Source: JBFELU01 sp041572755
GTDB lineage: Bacteria; Actinomycetota; Acidimicrobiia; Spongiisociales; UBA11373
NCBI GenBank assembly: GCA_041572755.1
Contig: JBFFRY010000033.1
Coordinates: 1-23,028, forward strand
Direction: 5' to 3'
DNA length: 23,028 bases
Shown here: in pieces, positions 15,299 through 22,578 of the stretch
Position numbering within the stretch: position 1 is the stretch's first letter
How the letters are laid out: every line of letters begins with the position of its first letter
The notes under the pieces: model-generated
Told to the model about the DNA's origin: nothing
The model's input: only the letters and a program-made list of their open reading frames with translations
The model's database searches: none
Program-made: the position numbers and the translations under genes

Positions 15299-15314
15299 GG
15301 CACGCCGCCGTGCC
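15299..15314 (+). terminator. short hairpin after the lipoprotein gene
   Basis: GGCACG (15299-15304) pairs with CGTGCC (15309-15314) over a four-base loop, starting nine bases after the lipoprotein stop. No T-run follows. Weak, could be chance in GC-rich DNA. Confidence 0.3.
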
Positions 15315-15363
15315 CGGACGGGTGAGCAAGTCCCTCCCGCGCAGAGTTCGAGTTCCCGGACGC

Positions 15364-15393
15364 GACGAACGGCCCCCGCAGGGGCCGTTCGTC
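15364..15393. terminator. 13-bp perfect hairpin between groEL and the lipoprotein gene
   Basis: GACGAACGGCCCC (15364-15376) and GGGGCCGTTCGTC (15381-15393) are exact inverse complements around the four-base loop CGCA. It begins 16 bases past the groEL stop and is the longest perfect hairpin I found here. It can act on both strands of this convergent junction. It has no T-run, as is common for actinobacterial terminators. Confidence 0.75.
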
Positions 15394-15409
15394 AGGAGAT
15401 CGGGACGGT

Positions 15410-17041
15410 CTAGAAGTCCATCCCGCCCGGGGCGCCGCCCGGCATCGGAGGCGGAGTATCCTCCTTCTCCTCGGCGATGAGCGCCTCGGTGGTGATCAGC
15501 AGGGCCGCGATCGACGCCGCGTTCTGCAGCGTGGAACGGGTCACCTTGGCGGGATCGGTGATCCCACCCTTCACCAGGTCCTCGTACTCCCCGCTCTGGG
15601 CGTTGAAGCCGTGGGAGCCGTCGAGTTCACGGACCCGCTCGACGATCACGCCGCCTTCGTAGCCGGCGTTGGCCGCGATCTGCCGCAGCGGCTCTTCGAG
15701 GGCCTTCTGCACGATGGTGCGGCCGGTCTTCTCGTCGAGCGTGCCACCGCGCATCTTCTCCACGGCGCCCTGGGCCCGGAGCAGCGCCACCCCGCCGCCG
15801 GGCACGATGCCCTCTTCGACGGCGGCCCGGGTCGCCTGGATGGCGTCCTCGATGCGATGCTTCTTCTCCTTGAGCTCCACCTCGGTGGCGGCGCCGACCT
15901 TGATGACGGCTACGCCGCCGGCCAGCTTGGCGAGACGCTCGCTGAGCTTCTCGCGGTCCCAGTCCGAGTCGGATGCCTCGATCTCGCGGCGGATCTGCTT
16001 GATCCGAGCCTCGACGTCGGTGTGGCTGCCGACGCCCTCGACGACGGTCGTGTCGTCCTTGGTGACCACGACCTTGCGGGCCTTGCCCAGCATGTCGACG
16101 GTCACGTTCTCAAGCTTCAAGCCCACCTCTTCCGAGATGACGGTCGCCCCGGTGAGGATGGCGATGTCCTGGAGCATGGCCTTGCGGCGCTCGCCGAAAC
16201 CGGGAGCCTTGACGGCCACCGACGGGAAGGTGCCGCGGATCTTGTTGACCACCAGGGTGGCGAGGGCCTCGCCCTCGACGTCCTCGGCGATCACGACGAG
16301 CCCCTTGCCGGCCTGCATCACCTTCTCGAGCACCGGGAGCAGGTCGTGCACCGCGGTGATCTTCTGGTTGGCGACGAGGACGTAGGGGTCCTCGAGCACC
16401 GATTCCTGCCGGTCGGGATCGGTGATGAAGTACGGGGAGATGTAGCCCTTGTCGAACTGCATTCCCTCGGTGAAGGTCACGTCCACGCCGAAGGTCTGGC
16501 TGTCCTCGACGGTGATGACACCCTCGTTGCCGACCTTGGCCATGGCCTCGGCCACCTTCTCACCGACCACCGCGTCGGCCGCCGAGTTGGCGGCGACGTA
16601 GGCGATCTTCTCGGTGTCGTGCGCATCGATGGGCTCCGAAGTGTCCCGGATGAACTCCACGACCTTGGCGACGGCATCCTCGATGCCCCGCTTCAGCTCC
16701 ATCGGGTTGGCGCCGGCGGCGACATTGCGCAGGCCCTCGTGGACCATCGCCTGGGCCAACACGGTGGCCGTCGTCGTCCCGTCACCGGCCACGTCGTTGG
16801 TCTTGGTGGCCACTTCCTTGGCGAGCTGGGCGCCCATGTTCTCCCACGGGTCCTCGAGCTCGACTTCCTTGGCGATCGTGACGCCGTCGTTGGTGATCGT
16901 GGGGGCACCCCACTTCTTCTCGAGCACGACGTTGCGCCCCTTGGGGCCCAGCGTCACCTTGACGACGTTGGCCAGCTTGTCGACGCCGGCTTCGAGGCCG
17001 CGTCGGGCGTCTTCGTTGAACTTCAGTTCCTTGGCTGCCAT
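15410..17041 (-). CDS. groEL: Chaperonin GroEL (Cpn60)
   Basis: ATP-driven folding chamber subunit, 543 residues, the usual length. The N-terminus MAAKELKFNEDARRGLEAGVD, the ATP-binding NDGVTIAKEVELEDPWENMGA and GDGTTTATVLAQAMV, and the equatorial GIVPGGGVALLRA are canonical. The tail is MPGGAPGGMDF, with a short Gly/Met end rather than long GGM repeats; a His-rich end as in mycobacterial GroEL1 is absent. ATG 17041-17039 has GGAGG seven bases upstream, and the gene lies 15 bases after groES, so both share the CIRCE-controlled promoter. A strong hairpin follows the stop. The gene is intact and conserved, consistent with an essential copy. Confidence 0.99.
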   Translation of the reverse strand: MAAKELKFNEDARRGLEAGVDKLANVVKVTLGPKGRNVVLEKKWGAPTITNDGVTIAKEVELEDPWENMGAQLAKEVATKTNDVAGDGTTTATVLAQAMVHEGLRNVAAGANPMELKRGIEDAVAKVVEFIRDTSEPIDAHDTEKIAYVAANSAADAVVGEKVAEAMAKVGNEGVITVEDSQTFGVDVTFTEGMQFDKGYISPYFITDPDRQESVLEDPYVLVANQKITAVHDLLPVLEKVMQAGKGLVVIAEDVEGEALATLVVNKIRGTFPSVAVKAPGFGERRKAMLQDIAILTGATVISEEVGLKLENVTVDMLGKARKVVVTKDDTTVVEGVGSHTDVEARIKQIRREIEASDSDWDREKLSERLAKLAGGVAVIKVGAATEVELKEKKHRIEDAIQATRAAVEEGIVPGGGVALLRAQGAVEKMRGGTLDEKTGRTIVQKALEEPLRQIAANAGYEGGVIVERVRELDGSHGFNAQSGEYEDLVKGGITDPAKVTRSTLQNAASIAALLITTEALIAEEKEDTPPPMPGGAPGGMDF

Positions 17042-17056
17042 TCAGATTCCTCCGTA

Positions 17057-17344
17057 TCAGCCGATGACGGCGAGAACGTCGCGGGCCGAGAGGATGAGAT
17101 AGTCCTCGCCCTCGTACTTCACTTCGGTGCCGCCGTACTTCGAGTAAACGACCAGATCGCCGACCTTGACGTCCATGGGAACCCGCTCTCCGTCCTGGAA
17201 ATCGCCCGGGCCCACGGCGAGGACCTCGCCGAGTTGGGGCTTTTCCTTGGCGGTGTCGGGGATCACCAGGCCGCTGGGAGTACGGGCGTCGTCGTCCTCT
17301 TTGGCCTTGACGACCACGCGGTCGCCCAAAGGCTGCAGCTTCAT
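17057..17344 (-). CDS. groES: Co-chaperonin GroES (Cpn10)
   Basis: A 95-residue co-chaperonin that caps the GroEL chamber as a heptamer. LQPLGDRVVVKAKEDDDARTPSGLVIPDTAKEKPQLGEVLAVGPG is the standard Cpn10 N-half, including the mobile loop around residues 16-33, and VGDLVVYSKYGGTEVKYEGEDYLILSARDVLAVI is the standard C-half. ATG 17344-17342 has AGGAGG six bases upstream. It is the first gene of the groES-groEL operon, downstream of a double CIRCE and a TAATAT promoter. The frame stays open further upstream over the regulatory region, but that part is not Cpn10. Confidence 0.98.
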   Translation of the reverse strand: MKLQPLGDRVVVKAKEDDDARTPSGLVIPDTAKEKPQLGEVLAVGPGDFQDGERVPMDVKVGDLVVYSKYGGTEVKYEGEDYLILSARDVLAVIG

Positions 17345-17361
17345 CGAGTCCCTCCTTGGGT

Positions 17362-17388
17362 TTAGCACTCGCTGATTGCGAGTGCCAA
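17362..17388. promoter_or_regulatory. CIRCE operator 1 (HrcA site)
   Basis: TTAGCACTC, nine bases, GAGTGCCAA: one mismatch to the consensus TTAGCACTC-N9-GAGTGCTAA. It overlaps the predicted groES transcription start. In the mRNA it would form a hairpin upstream of the ribosome site. HrcA binds such sites to repress groESL; hrcA is not in the window. Confidence 0.95.
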
Positions 17389-17393
17389 TATTA
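17388..17393 (-). promoter_or_regulatory. -10 box of the groES-groEL promoter
   Basis: Minus-strand TAATAT lies 18 bases downstream of CTGGCA (17412-17417), a partial -35. The expected start falls within CIRCE 1 and gives a leader of about 37 bases. The box sits in the short gap between the two CIRCE elements, so both operators bracket it. Confidence 0.7.
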
Positions 17394-17417
17394 GCACTCC
17401 CCTGTTTCGAGTGCCAG
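17391..17417. promoter_or_regulatory. CIRCE operator 2 (HrcA site)
   Basis: TTAGCACTC, nine bases, GAGTGCCAG: two mismatches, both in the right arm. Its right arm overlaps the -35 region and its left arm touches the -10, so HrcA bound here would block polymerase directly. It begins 29 bases from CIRCE 1. Confidence 0.85.
17412..17417 (-). promoter_or_regulatory. -35 box of the groES-groEL promoter
   Basis: Minus-strand CTGGCA matches four of six positions of TTGACA and is spaced 18 bases from TAATAT. It lies inside the right arm of CIRCE 2. Confidence 0.55.
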
Positions 17418-17431
17418 CAGGAACCCACCGA

Positions 17432-17440
17432 GAGTGCTAA
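17432..17440. promoter_or_regulatory. third CIRCE-like half-site
   Basis: GAGTGCTAA is a perfect right arm of CIRCE, but nothing like TTAGCACTC lies nine bases before it. It contains the TAG stop (17437-17439, minus strand) of the site-2 protease gene. It may be a remnant or an auxiliary HrcA contact. Confidence 0.55.
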
Positions 17441-18408
17441 CGGCTCTCCCCACCGCCGCCGGGAGGGATCACCCCCACCATCCGTCCATCTTCGACCACG
17501 ATCCGTGGGCGGCGGGCCCGGGTGGCCACCCAGACACCGGGCCCCACCAGGTCGCGACGGCGCAGCGGAACCATCGCCGCCACCGCCGATCCCGGGGGAC
17601 CACCCACCGGGATCACCCCGATCACCCGACCCTCCTCCACCACGGGAACCGGAGACCCGGCAGCCCGGGCGGCGGCCACAGCTTCTGCTCCGGCGCCGGC
17701 CGGGAGGGCCCGGCCCGGGACCACCGCCAGCGCACCGGCCCGCCCTCCCGGTTGCGACTCGGTCGCCACCCGATACAGGAACCACCCGACCAGCACGTTC
17801 CACAGCATCACCGGAGCCTCCGCCAGCAGCGCCGCGGCCGACCCGCCCAGAGCCAGCAGCGCGGCCAGCACCTGGCCGGCCCGCGCCGCGAGCAGGGTGG
17901 CCTTCTCGGGATCGCCGAGCCTCCGCGCCAGAACCGACCGCAACACCCGGCCCCCGTCCAGCGGCAGGCCTGGCAGCAGATTGAACACCGCCACCGCCAG
18001 GTTCACCACCGCCAGCAGGCCGAATGCATCGGCGGCCGCCGCCCACCGCCCCCCTAGTGCCGCAGCACCTCCCCACAACACGCCGGCGGTCACCAGCGAC
18101 GCCACCGGGCCCGCCAGCGCCACCACCGGCTCGTGGCGGCGGTCGCCGGGCTCCATCTCGGTGTAGCCGCCGAAGACGAAGAGGGTCACCCGATGCACCG
18201 TCAGGCCCCGTCGCCGGGCGACCACGGCGTGACTCAGCTCGTGGGCCAGCACCCCGGCAACAAAGAGCACCGTTCCGATCATCCCGACCAAGGCCGCCGA
18301 CGGCCACCCCTCACCGCCGGCCACCGCCCTTCCCAAGAACGTCCCCGCAACCAGCGGCGCGATCACCAGCCAAGACCACCCGACCCGAACGGGAATGCCG
18401 AGGATCAC
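17437..18408 (-). CDS. M50 site-2 protease with degenerate CBS-like tail (Rip3-like)
   Basis: A 323-residue intramembrane zinc metalloprotease. HELSH (56-60) in a hydrophobic helix gives the two zinc histidines and catalytic Glu57; NLLPGLPLDGGRVL (143-156) supplies the third ligand Asp151. About five to six membrane segments are visible, including IGTVLFVAGVLA, VVALAGPVASLVTAGVLW and LLAVVNLAVAVFNLL. Residues about 225-323 contain two similar units ending EEGRVIGVIPV and EDGRMVGVIPP, which look like shortened CBS domains, as in mycobacterial Rip3. Such proteases cut membrane substrates, often anti-sigma factors. The GTG start overlaps the tsaD stop as GTGA, without a good ribosome site. It is the last gene of the operon and its stop abuts the groESL control region. 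Its substrate is unknown. Confidence 0.9.
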   Translation of the reverse strand: MILGIPVRVGWSWLVIAPLVAGTFLGRAVAGGEGWPSAALVGMIGTVLFVAGVLAHELSHAVVARRRGLTVHRVTLFVFGGYTEMEPGDRRHEPVVALAGPVASLVTAGVLWGGAAALGGRWAAAADAFGLLAVVNLAVAVFNLLPGLPLDGGRVLRSVLARRLGDPEKATLLAARAGQVLAALLALGGSAAALLAEAPVMLWNVLVGWFLYRVATESQPGGRAGALAVVPGRALPAGAGAEAVAAARAAGSPVPVVEEGRVIGVIPVGGPPGSAVAAMVPLRRRDLVGPGVWVATRARRPRIVVEDGRMVGVIPPGGGGESR

Positions 18409-19412
18409 GAACCGAGGCGCAGCGAGCTGTCCACGTCTCCGTCGAGGGGGGCCATCTCCCCTCGCTCCAGGCGAAAGACCCCGGCCGCGGCCACCATCGC
18501 CCCGTTGTCGGTGCAGAGAGCCGGCGAGGGGAGCAACAGCGAGACTCCGCGGCGCTCGGCCTCCTCGGCCAGCCGGGACCGCAGCCGCCGATTGGCGAGG
18601 ACCCCGCCGCCGCCCGCCACGGCCGGAACGCCGGTCGCCTCAACGGCATTGAAGGTCTTGGTGACGAGCGCGTCGACGATGGCTTCCTGGATCGAGGCGG
18701 CGAGGTCGGCCATCGGGGGCAGGGTCCCGGCCTCATGGTGCTTCCGAACGTAGGTCGTCACCGAGGTCTTCAGACCCGAGAAGGAGAAGTCGTAGGGACG
18801 GTCGGGCAAAGCCCGGGGGAACTCCACCGCGCCGGGATCGCCGCCCTCGGAGCCGGCGTCGATCGCCGGGCCCCCCGGGAAGCCGAGGCCCAGGAACCGC
18901 GCCAGCTTGTCGAAAGCCTCCCCGGCGGCATCGTCGATCGTGGAACCCATGACCTCGTAGTCACCCCACTCCCGCATGTGAACGATTTGGCTGTGGCCCC
19001 CCGAGGCGAGAACCACCACCGCCGGCGGGGCAAACTCGGCGTTCTCCAGACGGGGAGCGAACAAATGGCCCTCCATGTGATCGATCCCCAGGAACGGCTT
19101 GCGAAGCGCCCACGCGAGCGTCTTCCCGTAGGAGAAACCGACCATGAGGGCCCCCACCAGTCCCGGGCCCCTGGTGGCGGCGACGGCATCGAGATCCATC
19201 TGATGGACTCCCGCCGAGGACAGCGCCCGATGCGTGAGCGACCGGATCGACTCGACGTGAGCCCGAGCCGCCACCTCGGGCACCACCCCCCCGAATCGAG
19301 CATGGGCCTCGACCTGGGAGGCCATGACGTTGGAGAGCACGTCGAAGCCCCGAACGACCGCCACCGCCGTCTCGTCGCACGAGGTCTCGATACCGAGGAT
19401 GAGCGGGTTCAC
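18405..19412 (-). CDS. tsaD: tRNA N6-adenosine threonylcarbamoyltransferase TsaD
   Basis: Transfers the threonylcarbamoyl group to A37 of ANN-decoding tRNAs, working with TsaB and TsaE. 335 residues, a normal length. NPLILGIETSCDETAVAVV starts the ASKHA fold; HMEGH (112-116) binds the metal; VVVLASGGHSQIV, GEAFDKLARFLGLGFPGGP, FSFSGLKTSV and ALCTDNGAMVA are all canonical. GGGVLANRRLR replaces the commoner GGGVAAN. The GTG start 19412-19410 overlaps the rimI stop as GTGA and has GGAGG seven bases upstream; the frame is open further upstream but that part lies over rimI. It is the seventh gene of the overlapped operon. Very secure. Confidence 0.98.
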   Translation of the reverse strand: MNPLILGIETSCDETAVAVVRGFDVLSNVMASQVEAHARFGGVVPEVAARAHVESIRSLTHRALSSAGVHQMDLDAVAATRGPGLVGALMVGFSYGKTLAWALRKPFLGIDHMEGHLFAPRLENAEFAPPAVVVLASGGHSQIVHMREWGDYEVMGSTIDDAAGEAFDKLARFLGLGFPGGPAIDAGSEGGDPGAVEFPRALPDRPYDFSFSGLKTSVTTYVRKHHEAGTLPPMADLAASIQEAIVDALVTKTFNAVEATGVPAVAGGGGVLANRRLRSRLAEEAERRGVSLLLPSPALCTDNGAMVAAAGVFRLERGEMAPLDGDVDSSLRLGS

Positions 19413-19900
19413 ACCAGGCCCTCCGAGATCAGGCGCAGCCGTTCGCGGTACTCGTCGGTGTCGATGTCGATCGCCCACATGACCAGCGCATCCTCGTCGC
19501 GGTAGTAGTTCTTGCGAAGCCCCACCGGGGCAAAACCGAACCGGCGATAGAGCCGCTGGGCCGGGGCATTCGACAAGCGCACCTCCAGCGTCAGATGGGC
19601 GGCCCCCGCTTCGACGGCGGCGTCGGCCAACGCCAGCATCAGCCGGGTCCCGAGTCCCCGGCCGCGCCACTCGGGCACCACCGCCAGGGTGGTGATGTGA
19701 GCATCCTCGTCGACCAGCAGCAATCCCCCGTAGGCGACGAGTCCGCCGCTGCCGTTCTCGGCCACCAGATAGACCCGATCGGAACGGGCCAGCTCGTCCT
19801 GGAAGACCCCCTCGGACCACGGGGTCTCGTAGATATCCGCCTCGAGCGCCGCCAGGGAGGCGATATCGGCCGGGTCCATGGGCCGGAAGCCCACCGTCAT
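19409..19900 (-). CDS. rimI: Ribosomal-protein-alanine N-acetyltransferase RimI
   Basis: A 163-residue GNAT enzyme; RimI acetylates the N-terminal alanine of ribosomal protein S18 and, in actinobacteria, other N-termini. VGFRPMDPADIASLAALEADIYETPWSEGVFQDEL is the RimI N-terminus, TTLAVVPEWRGRGLGTRLMLAL has the acetyl-CoA loop RGRGLG, and LEVRLSNAPAQRLYRRFGFAPVGLRKNYY is the conserved C-half. ATG 19900 overlaps the tsaB stop as ATGA, with a GGGGGAG site close upstream. Its place between tsaB and tsaD is the usual one and supports RimI over a generic GNAT. Confidence 0.95.
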   Translation of the reverse strand: MTVGFRPMDPADIASLAALEADIYETPWSEGVFQDELARSDRVYLVAENGSGGLVAYGGLLLVDEDAHITTLAVVPEWRGRGLGTRLMLALADAAVEAGAAHLTLEVRLSNAPAQRLYRRFGFAPVGLRKNYYRDEDALVMWAIDIDTDEYRERLRLISEGLV

Positions 19901-20604
19901 TGCTCCCCCACCCCCTCGGAACGGAAATCCGACCAGTTGATGGCGACGTCCGGCTCCCGCAGGTAGCGGGGGCGGAGCTCCTCGGGGTTGGGAAACTCGT
20001 TGCGTTCAGCCCGGCCCTCGGCGATGTCGAGCACCGACTCGGCGGACGGATAGCGGGGCCGGCCGGTGCGAACCCCGTGCAAACCCCGCAAGATGCCATC
20101 CGGCAGCGAGGGCCAGTCCCCCACCACCAGACAGTCTCGATGATCCGACTCCAGCATCGCCCGGAAGTGATCGGGGGACACCAACTCGATCGCCCCCTCC
20201 CTCACCACGCCCCCCGGGACCGGCTGGTAGGGGGCCACCACGAACTCACCGCGGCGGGCATCGACCACCGACCAGATCCGCCGATGGGTCGTCGCCGCCC
20301 GCAGGGCCACCACGTCGGTCGACGAGACGGGCACGATCGGCGCTCCGATCGCTCCGGCGAGGGCCTGCGCCGTCGCCAACCCGGCCCGGATCCCGCTGAA
20401 CAAACCGGGGCCCACATCGACCGCCACCACCTCGACGTCGCCGGGCTCCCAGCCGGCCTGGGAGAAACAGAACTCGAGGGCCGGCACCAGGAACCCGACG
20501 TGGCCCCTCCGGTCGACCCGTCTCGTGGTCGCCACGACCTCGCGGTCCATCCCGAGTGCCACCGATGAAGACGCTGTCGTGGTCTCGATGGCGAGGATCC
20601 TCAT
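19897..20604 (-). CDS. tsaB: t6A biosynthesis protein TsaB
   Basis: A 235-residue ASKHA-fold partner of TsaD, needed for t6A formation. RILAIETTTASSSVAL is the fold's first strand pair, and DVGPGLFSGIRAGLATAQALAGAIGAPIVPVSS matches the family's GPGSFTGLR segment (Leu-Phe-Ser in place of Ser-Phe-Thr). There is no HxxxH metal site, as expected for TsaB. ATG 20604-20602 has GAGGTGA six bases upstream and overlaps the tsaE stop as ATGA. Open frame upstream lies over tsaE and is not part of the protein. Confidence 0.95.
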   Translation of the reverse strand: MRILAIETTTASSSVALGMDREVVATTRRVDRRGHVGFLVPALEFCFSQAGWEPGDVEVVAVDVGPGLFSGIRAGLATAQALAGAIGAPIVPVSSTDVVALRAATTHRRIWSVVDARRGEFVVAPYQPVPGGVVREGAIELVSPDHFRAMLESDHRDCLVVGDWPSLPDGILRGLHGVRTGRPRYPSAESVLDIAEGRAERNEFPNPEELRPRYLREPDVAINWSDFRSEGVGEQ

Positions 20605-21056
20605 GCGATCACCTCGTCGAGCGGTCGGTCCCGCCACGAGCCGCGCGGCACCAGCGTGACGATCCGGGTGCCATCGGGTTCGCCGACGATCTGCACCACG
20701 AGGTGGTCGGGCGAGAAGCAGTTCTCGGCAACATCCCCCCATTCCACGACGAGCACCCCCTCCGCCGCTTCCGACTCGAGATCCAGATCCTCCACCTCGC
20801 CGGAGGAGCCGACCCGGTACAGGTCGGCGTGAACCATGGACAGCAACCCGTCGTAGCGACGGGCCAGGACGAACGAGGGGCTCACCACCGGCGCCGAGAC
20901 ACCCAGCCCCTCCCCGATACCCGAGGCGAACACCGTCTTGCCGGCCCCGAGATCACCGGCGAGAAGCACCACGTCGCCGGACCGCAGCAGCGAGGCGAGG
21001 CGCCGCCCCACCGCCCTTGTGTCGGCCTCGCCGGGGCACCGCACCTCGATGCTCAT
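20601..21056 (-). CDS. tsaE: t6A biosynthesis ATPase TsaE
   Basis: A 151-residue P-loop ATPase that drives the TsaBD complex through its catalytic cycle. Walker A is GDLGAGKT (34-41); VVSPSFVLARRY is the switch segment, HADLYRV the usual HxDLYR, and LVVEWGDVAENCF the conserved VEW strand. ATG 21056-21054 overlaps the glycosylase stop as ATGA; only a weak ribosome site is present, so it depends on translation from the upstream gene. In mycobacteria tsaE follows alr directly; here two extra genes lie between. Confidence 0.96.
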   Translation of the reverse strand: MSIEVRCPGEADTRAVGRRLASLLRSGDVVLLAGDLGAGKTVFASGIGEGLGVSAPVVSPSFVLARRYDGLLSMVHADLYRVGSSGEVEDLDLESEAAEGVLVVEWGDVAENCFSPDHLVVQIVGEPDGTRIVTLVPRGSWRDRPLDEVIA

Positions 21057-21673
21057 GAGAACAGATCCAGCTGCTCGGCAACCGGGTCGGCCGTCGCCAC
21101 CGTCTCATCGAGCGTGGCCCGCACCAGGGCGAAGTCCTCCCGCATCTGGCCGAGAACCCGGTCTCCGCCCCGGAGCGCCGCCGCCGGGTGGAACGTGGGG
21201 ACCAGGAAGCGGTTCCACCACGGATAGACCTGGCCGCGGGTGCGGGTGATGCCCACATCACGTTTCAGCAGCAGCTTCGTGGAGAAGTTGCCCAGGGTGA
21301 CCACGACCTTGGGATCGACGAGGCCCAGCTGCTCCCGCAGGTAGCCCTTGCAAGCCTCGATCTCGTCGGGTCGGGGGTCGCGGTTGTCGGGTGGCCGGCA
21401 CTTCAACACGTTGGCGATGTACACGTCGGCCCGAGCGATGCCGATCTCGCCCAGGAGCCGGTCGAGCAGCTTGCCGGCCGCGCCGACGAAAGGCTCTCCC
21501 TCCCGATCCTCGTGGAAGCCGGGGGCCTCCCCGACGAACATCACGTCGGCGTCACCGCTCCCCACCCCGAAGACCACGGTGGTTCGCGTCTCGGCCAGAC
21601 CGCACGCCGTGCACGCGGAGGCGATGCGGCCGATCTCGGCCAGTCGTTCCTCGGTCGGTCGCTCCTCGGTCAA
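21053..21673 (-). CDS. Family-4 uracil-DNA glycosylase (iron-sulfur)
   Basis: A 206-residue base-excision repair enzyme that removes uracil from DNA. GEAPGFHEDREGEPFVG (48-64) is motif A of family 4 and FHPAAALRG holds motif B (His162). Four cysteines with the family's spacing (C21-x2-C24 and C92-x15-C108) should bind a 4Fe-4S cluster. ANVLKCRPPDNRDP is canonical. The start TTG 21673-21671 overlaps the upstream stop as TTGA, with GGAGG seven bases upstream. The frame is open further upstream but that portion lies over the peptidase gene. Its placement among t6A genes is presumably for co-transcription, not pathway linkage. Confidence 0.95.
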   Translation of the reverse strand: MTEERPTEERLAEIGRIASACTACGLAETRTTVVFGVGSGDADVMFVGEAPGFHEDREGEPFVGAAGKLLDRLLGEIGIARADVYIANVLKCRPPDNRDPRPDEIEACKGYLREQLGLVDPKVVVTLGNFSTKLLLKRDVGITRTRGQVYPWWNRFLVPTFHPAAALRGGDRVLGQMREDFALVRATLDETVATADPVAEQLDLFS

Positions 21674-22578
21674 GCCTCGTCCTCCAAGGCCGGGATCCCG
21701 GCGGCGGGCTCGGCATGGCGGATCGCCGCCTCGATGGCCCGGCCGACCACCGCAAACACCGCCTCCCCGGTGACGTCCGGATCGGCAACCCGGTCGCCGC
21801 ACGACACCGCGAAGACGGCATCGCCATCATATCGAGTGTGCCCCGGGCGGAGACAGACGGCCAGGGCGTCGTGGGCCCGCACCATGATCCGCTGCAGCGC
21901 CGACCGGTCGAAGGCGCCGTCGGTCGCCACCACGACCAGCGTGGTGTTGGCCACCGGATCCGGAGGGAGCACCGGCGGACCCGGCACCGCATCGCCACCG
22001 GTGAGGGCCTCACCTTCGAGCGTGAACACATCCCCCACCGCATTGACCACCGCCAGGGCGCCGATCACCGCGCCGCCGTCCAGACCCACCGCCGCCGAAC
22101 CCGTCCCTCCCTTGCGCCACGCAGCACGCCATCCGGCCACCGTCGCCCCGGTGCCCGCCCCGACGTTCCCCATCGCCACCGGATCCGACGACGCCGAGCG
22201 CAACGCGGCGGCCCCGGCCGCAGGACCCGGCCGGGCCTTCGGATCGCCGACGGCGAGATCGAAGATCACGGCCGCCGGCACGATGGGCACGACGCCGGCC
22301 ATCGTGGGGTGCCCCACTCCCCTTCGCTCCAGCTCCTCGACCACCCCGGAAGCCGCATCGAGGCCGAAGGCGCTCCCCCCGCACAGCGCGATCGCCTGCA
22401 CCGACTCCACCTTCATCCCCGGGGCCAGCAGCGCGGTCTCCCTGGTTCCCGGGGCGGCTCCCCGTACCTCCACCGCGGTGACGTTGGGTTCGGGCGGCAC
22501 GACCACGGTCACCCCCGTCATGCCCACGGGATCGGTCCAGTGACCGACCCGCACCCCGGGGACCCGGGTGATCGTCAT
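21670..22578 (-). CDS. P1/S58-family self-cleaving aminopeptidase-type hydrolase (DmpA/NylC-like)
   Basis: A 302-residue member of the DmpA/NylC Ntn-type hydrolases, which cut themselves into two chains and then act on N-terminal residues, beta-peptides or amide oligomers. ITRVPGVRVGHWTDPVGMTG is the family start; ALCGGSAFGLDAASGVVEEL and GNVGAGTGATVAG are conserved glycine-rich segments; LAVVNAVGDV follows. The likely self-cleavage point is Asn211-Thr212 in ANTTLVVVATDG, which matches the NylC Asn/Thr site and makes Thr212 the nucleophile. ATG 22578-22576 is chosen because family likeness begins there and it overlaps the alr stop as ATGA; the frame extends upstream over alr without likeness. 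No signal peptide. Natural substrate unknown. Confidence 0.92.
   Translation of the reverse strand: MTITRVPGVRVGHWTDPVGMTGVTVVVPPEPNVTAVEVRGAAPGTRETALLAPGMKVESVQAIALCGGSAFGLDAASGVVEELERRGVGHPTMAGVVPIVPAAVIFDLAVGDPKARPGPAAGAAALRSASSDPVAMGNVGAGTGATVAGWRAAWRKGGTGSAAVGLDGGAVIGALAVVNAVGDVFTLEGEALTGGDAVPGPPVLPPDPVANTTLVVVATDGAFDRSALQRIMVRAHDALAVCLRPGHTRYDGDAVFAVSCGDRVADPDVTGEAVFAVVGRAIEAAIRHAEPAAGIPALEDEA

Noticed and set aside
15611..17365. A plus-strand open frame of 584 codons opposite groEL and groES
   Set aside because: It is the mirror of highly conserved groEL codons, carries repeated L-x-D/H-G patterns from the codon structure, and crosses the CIRCE/promoter region. No family likeness.
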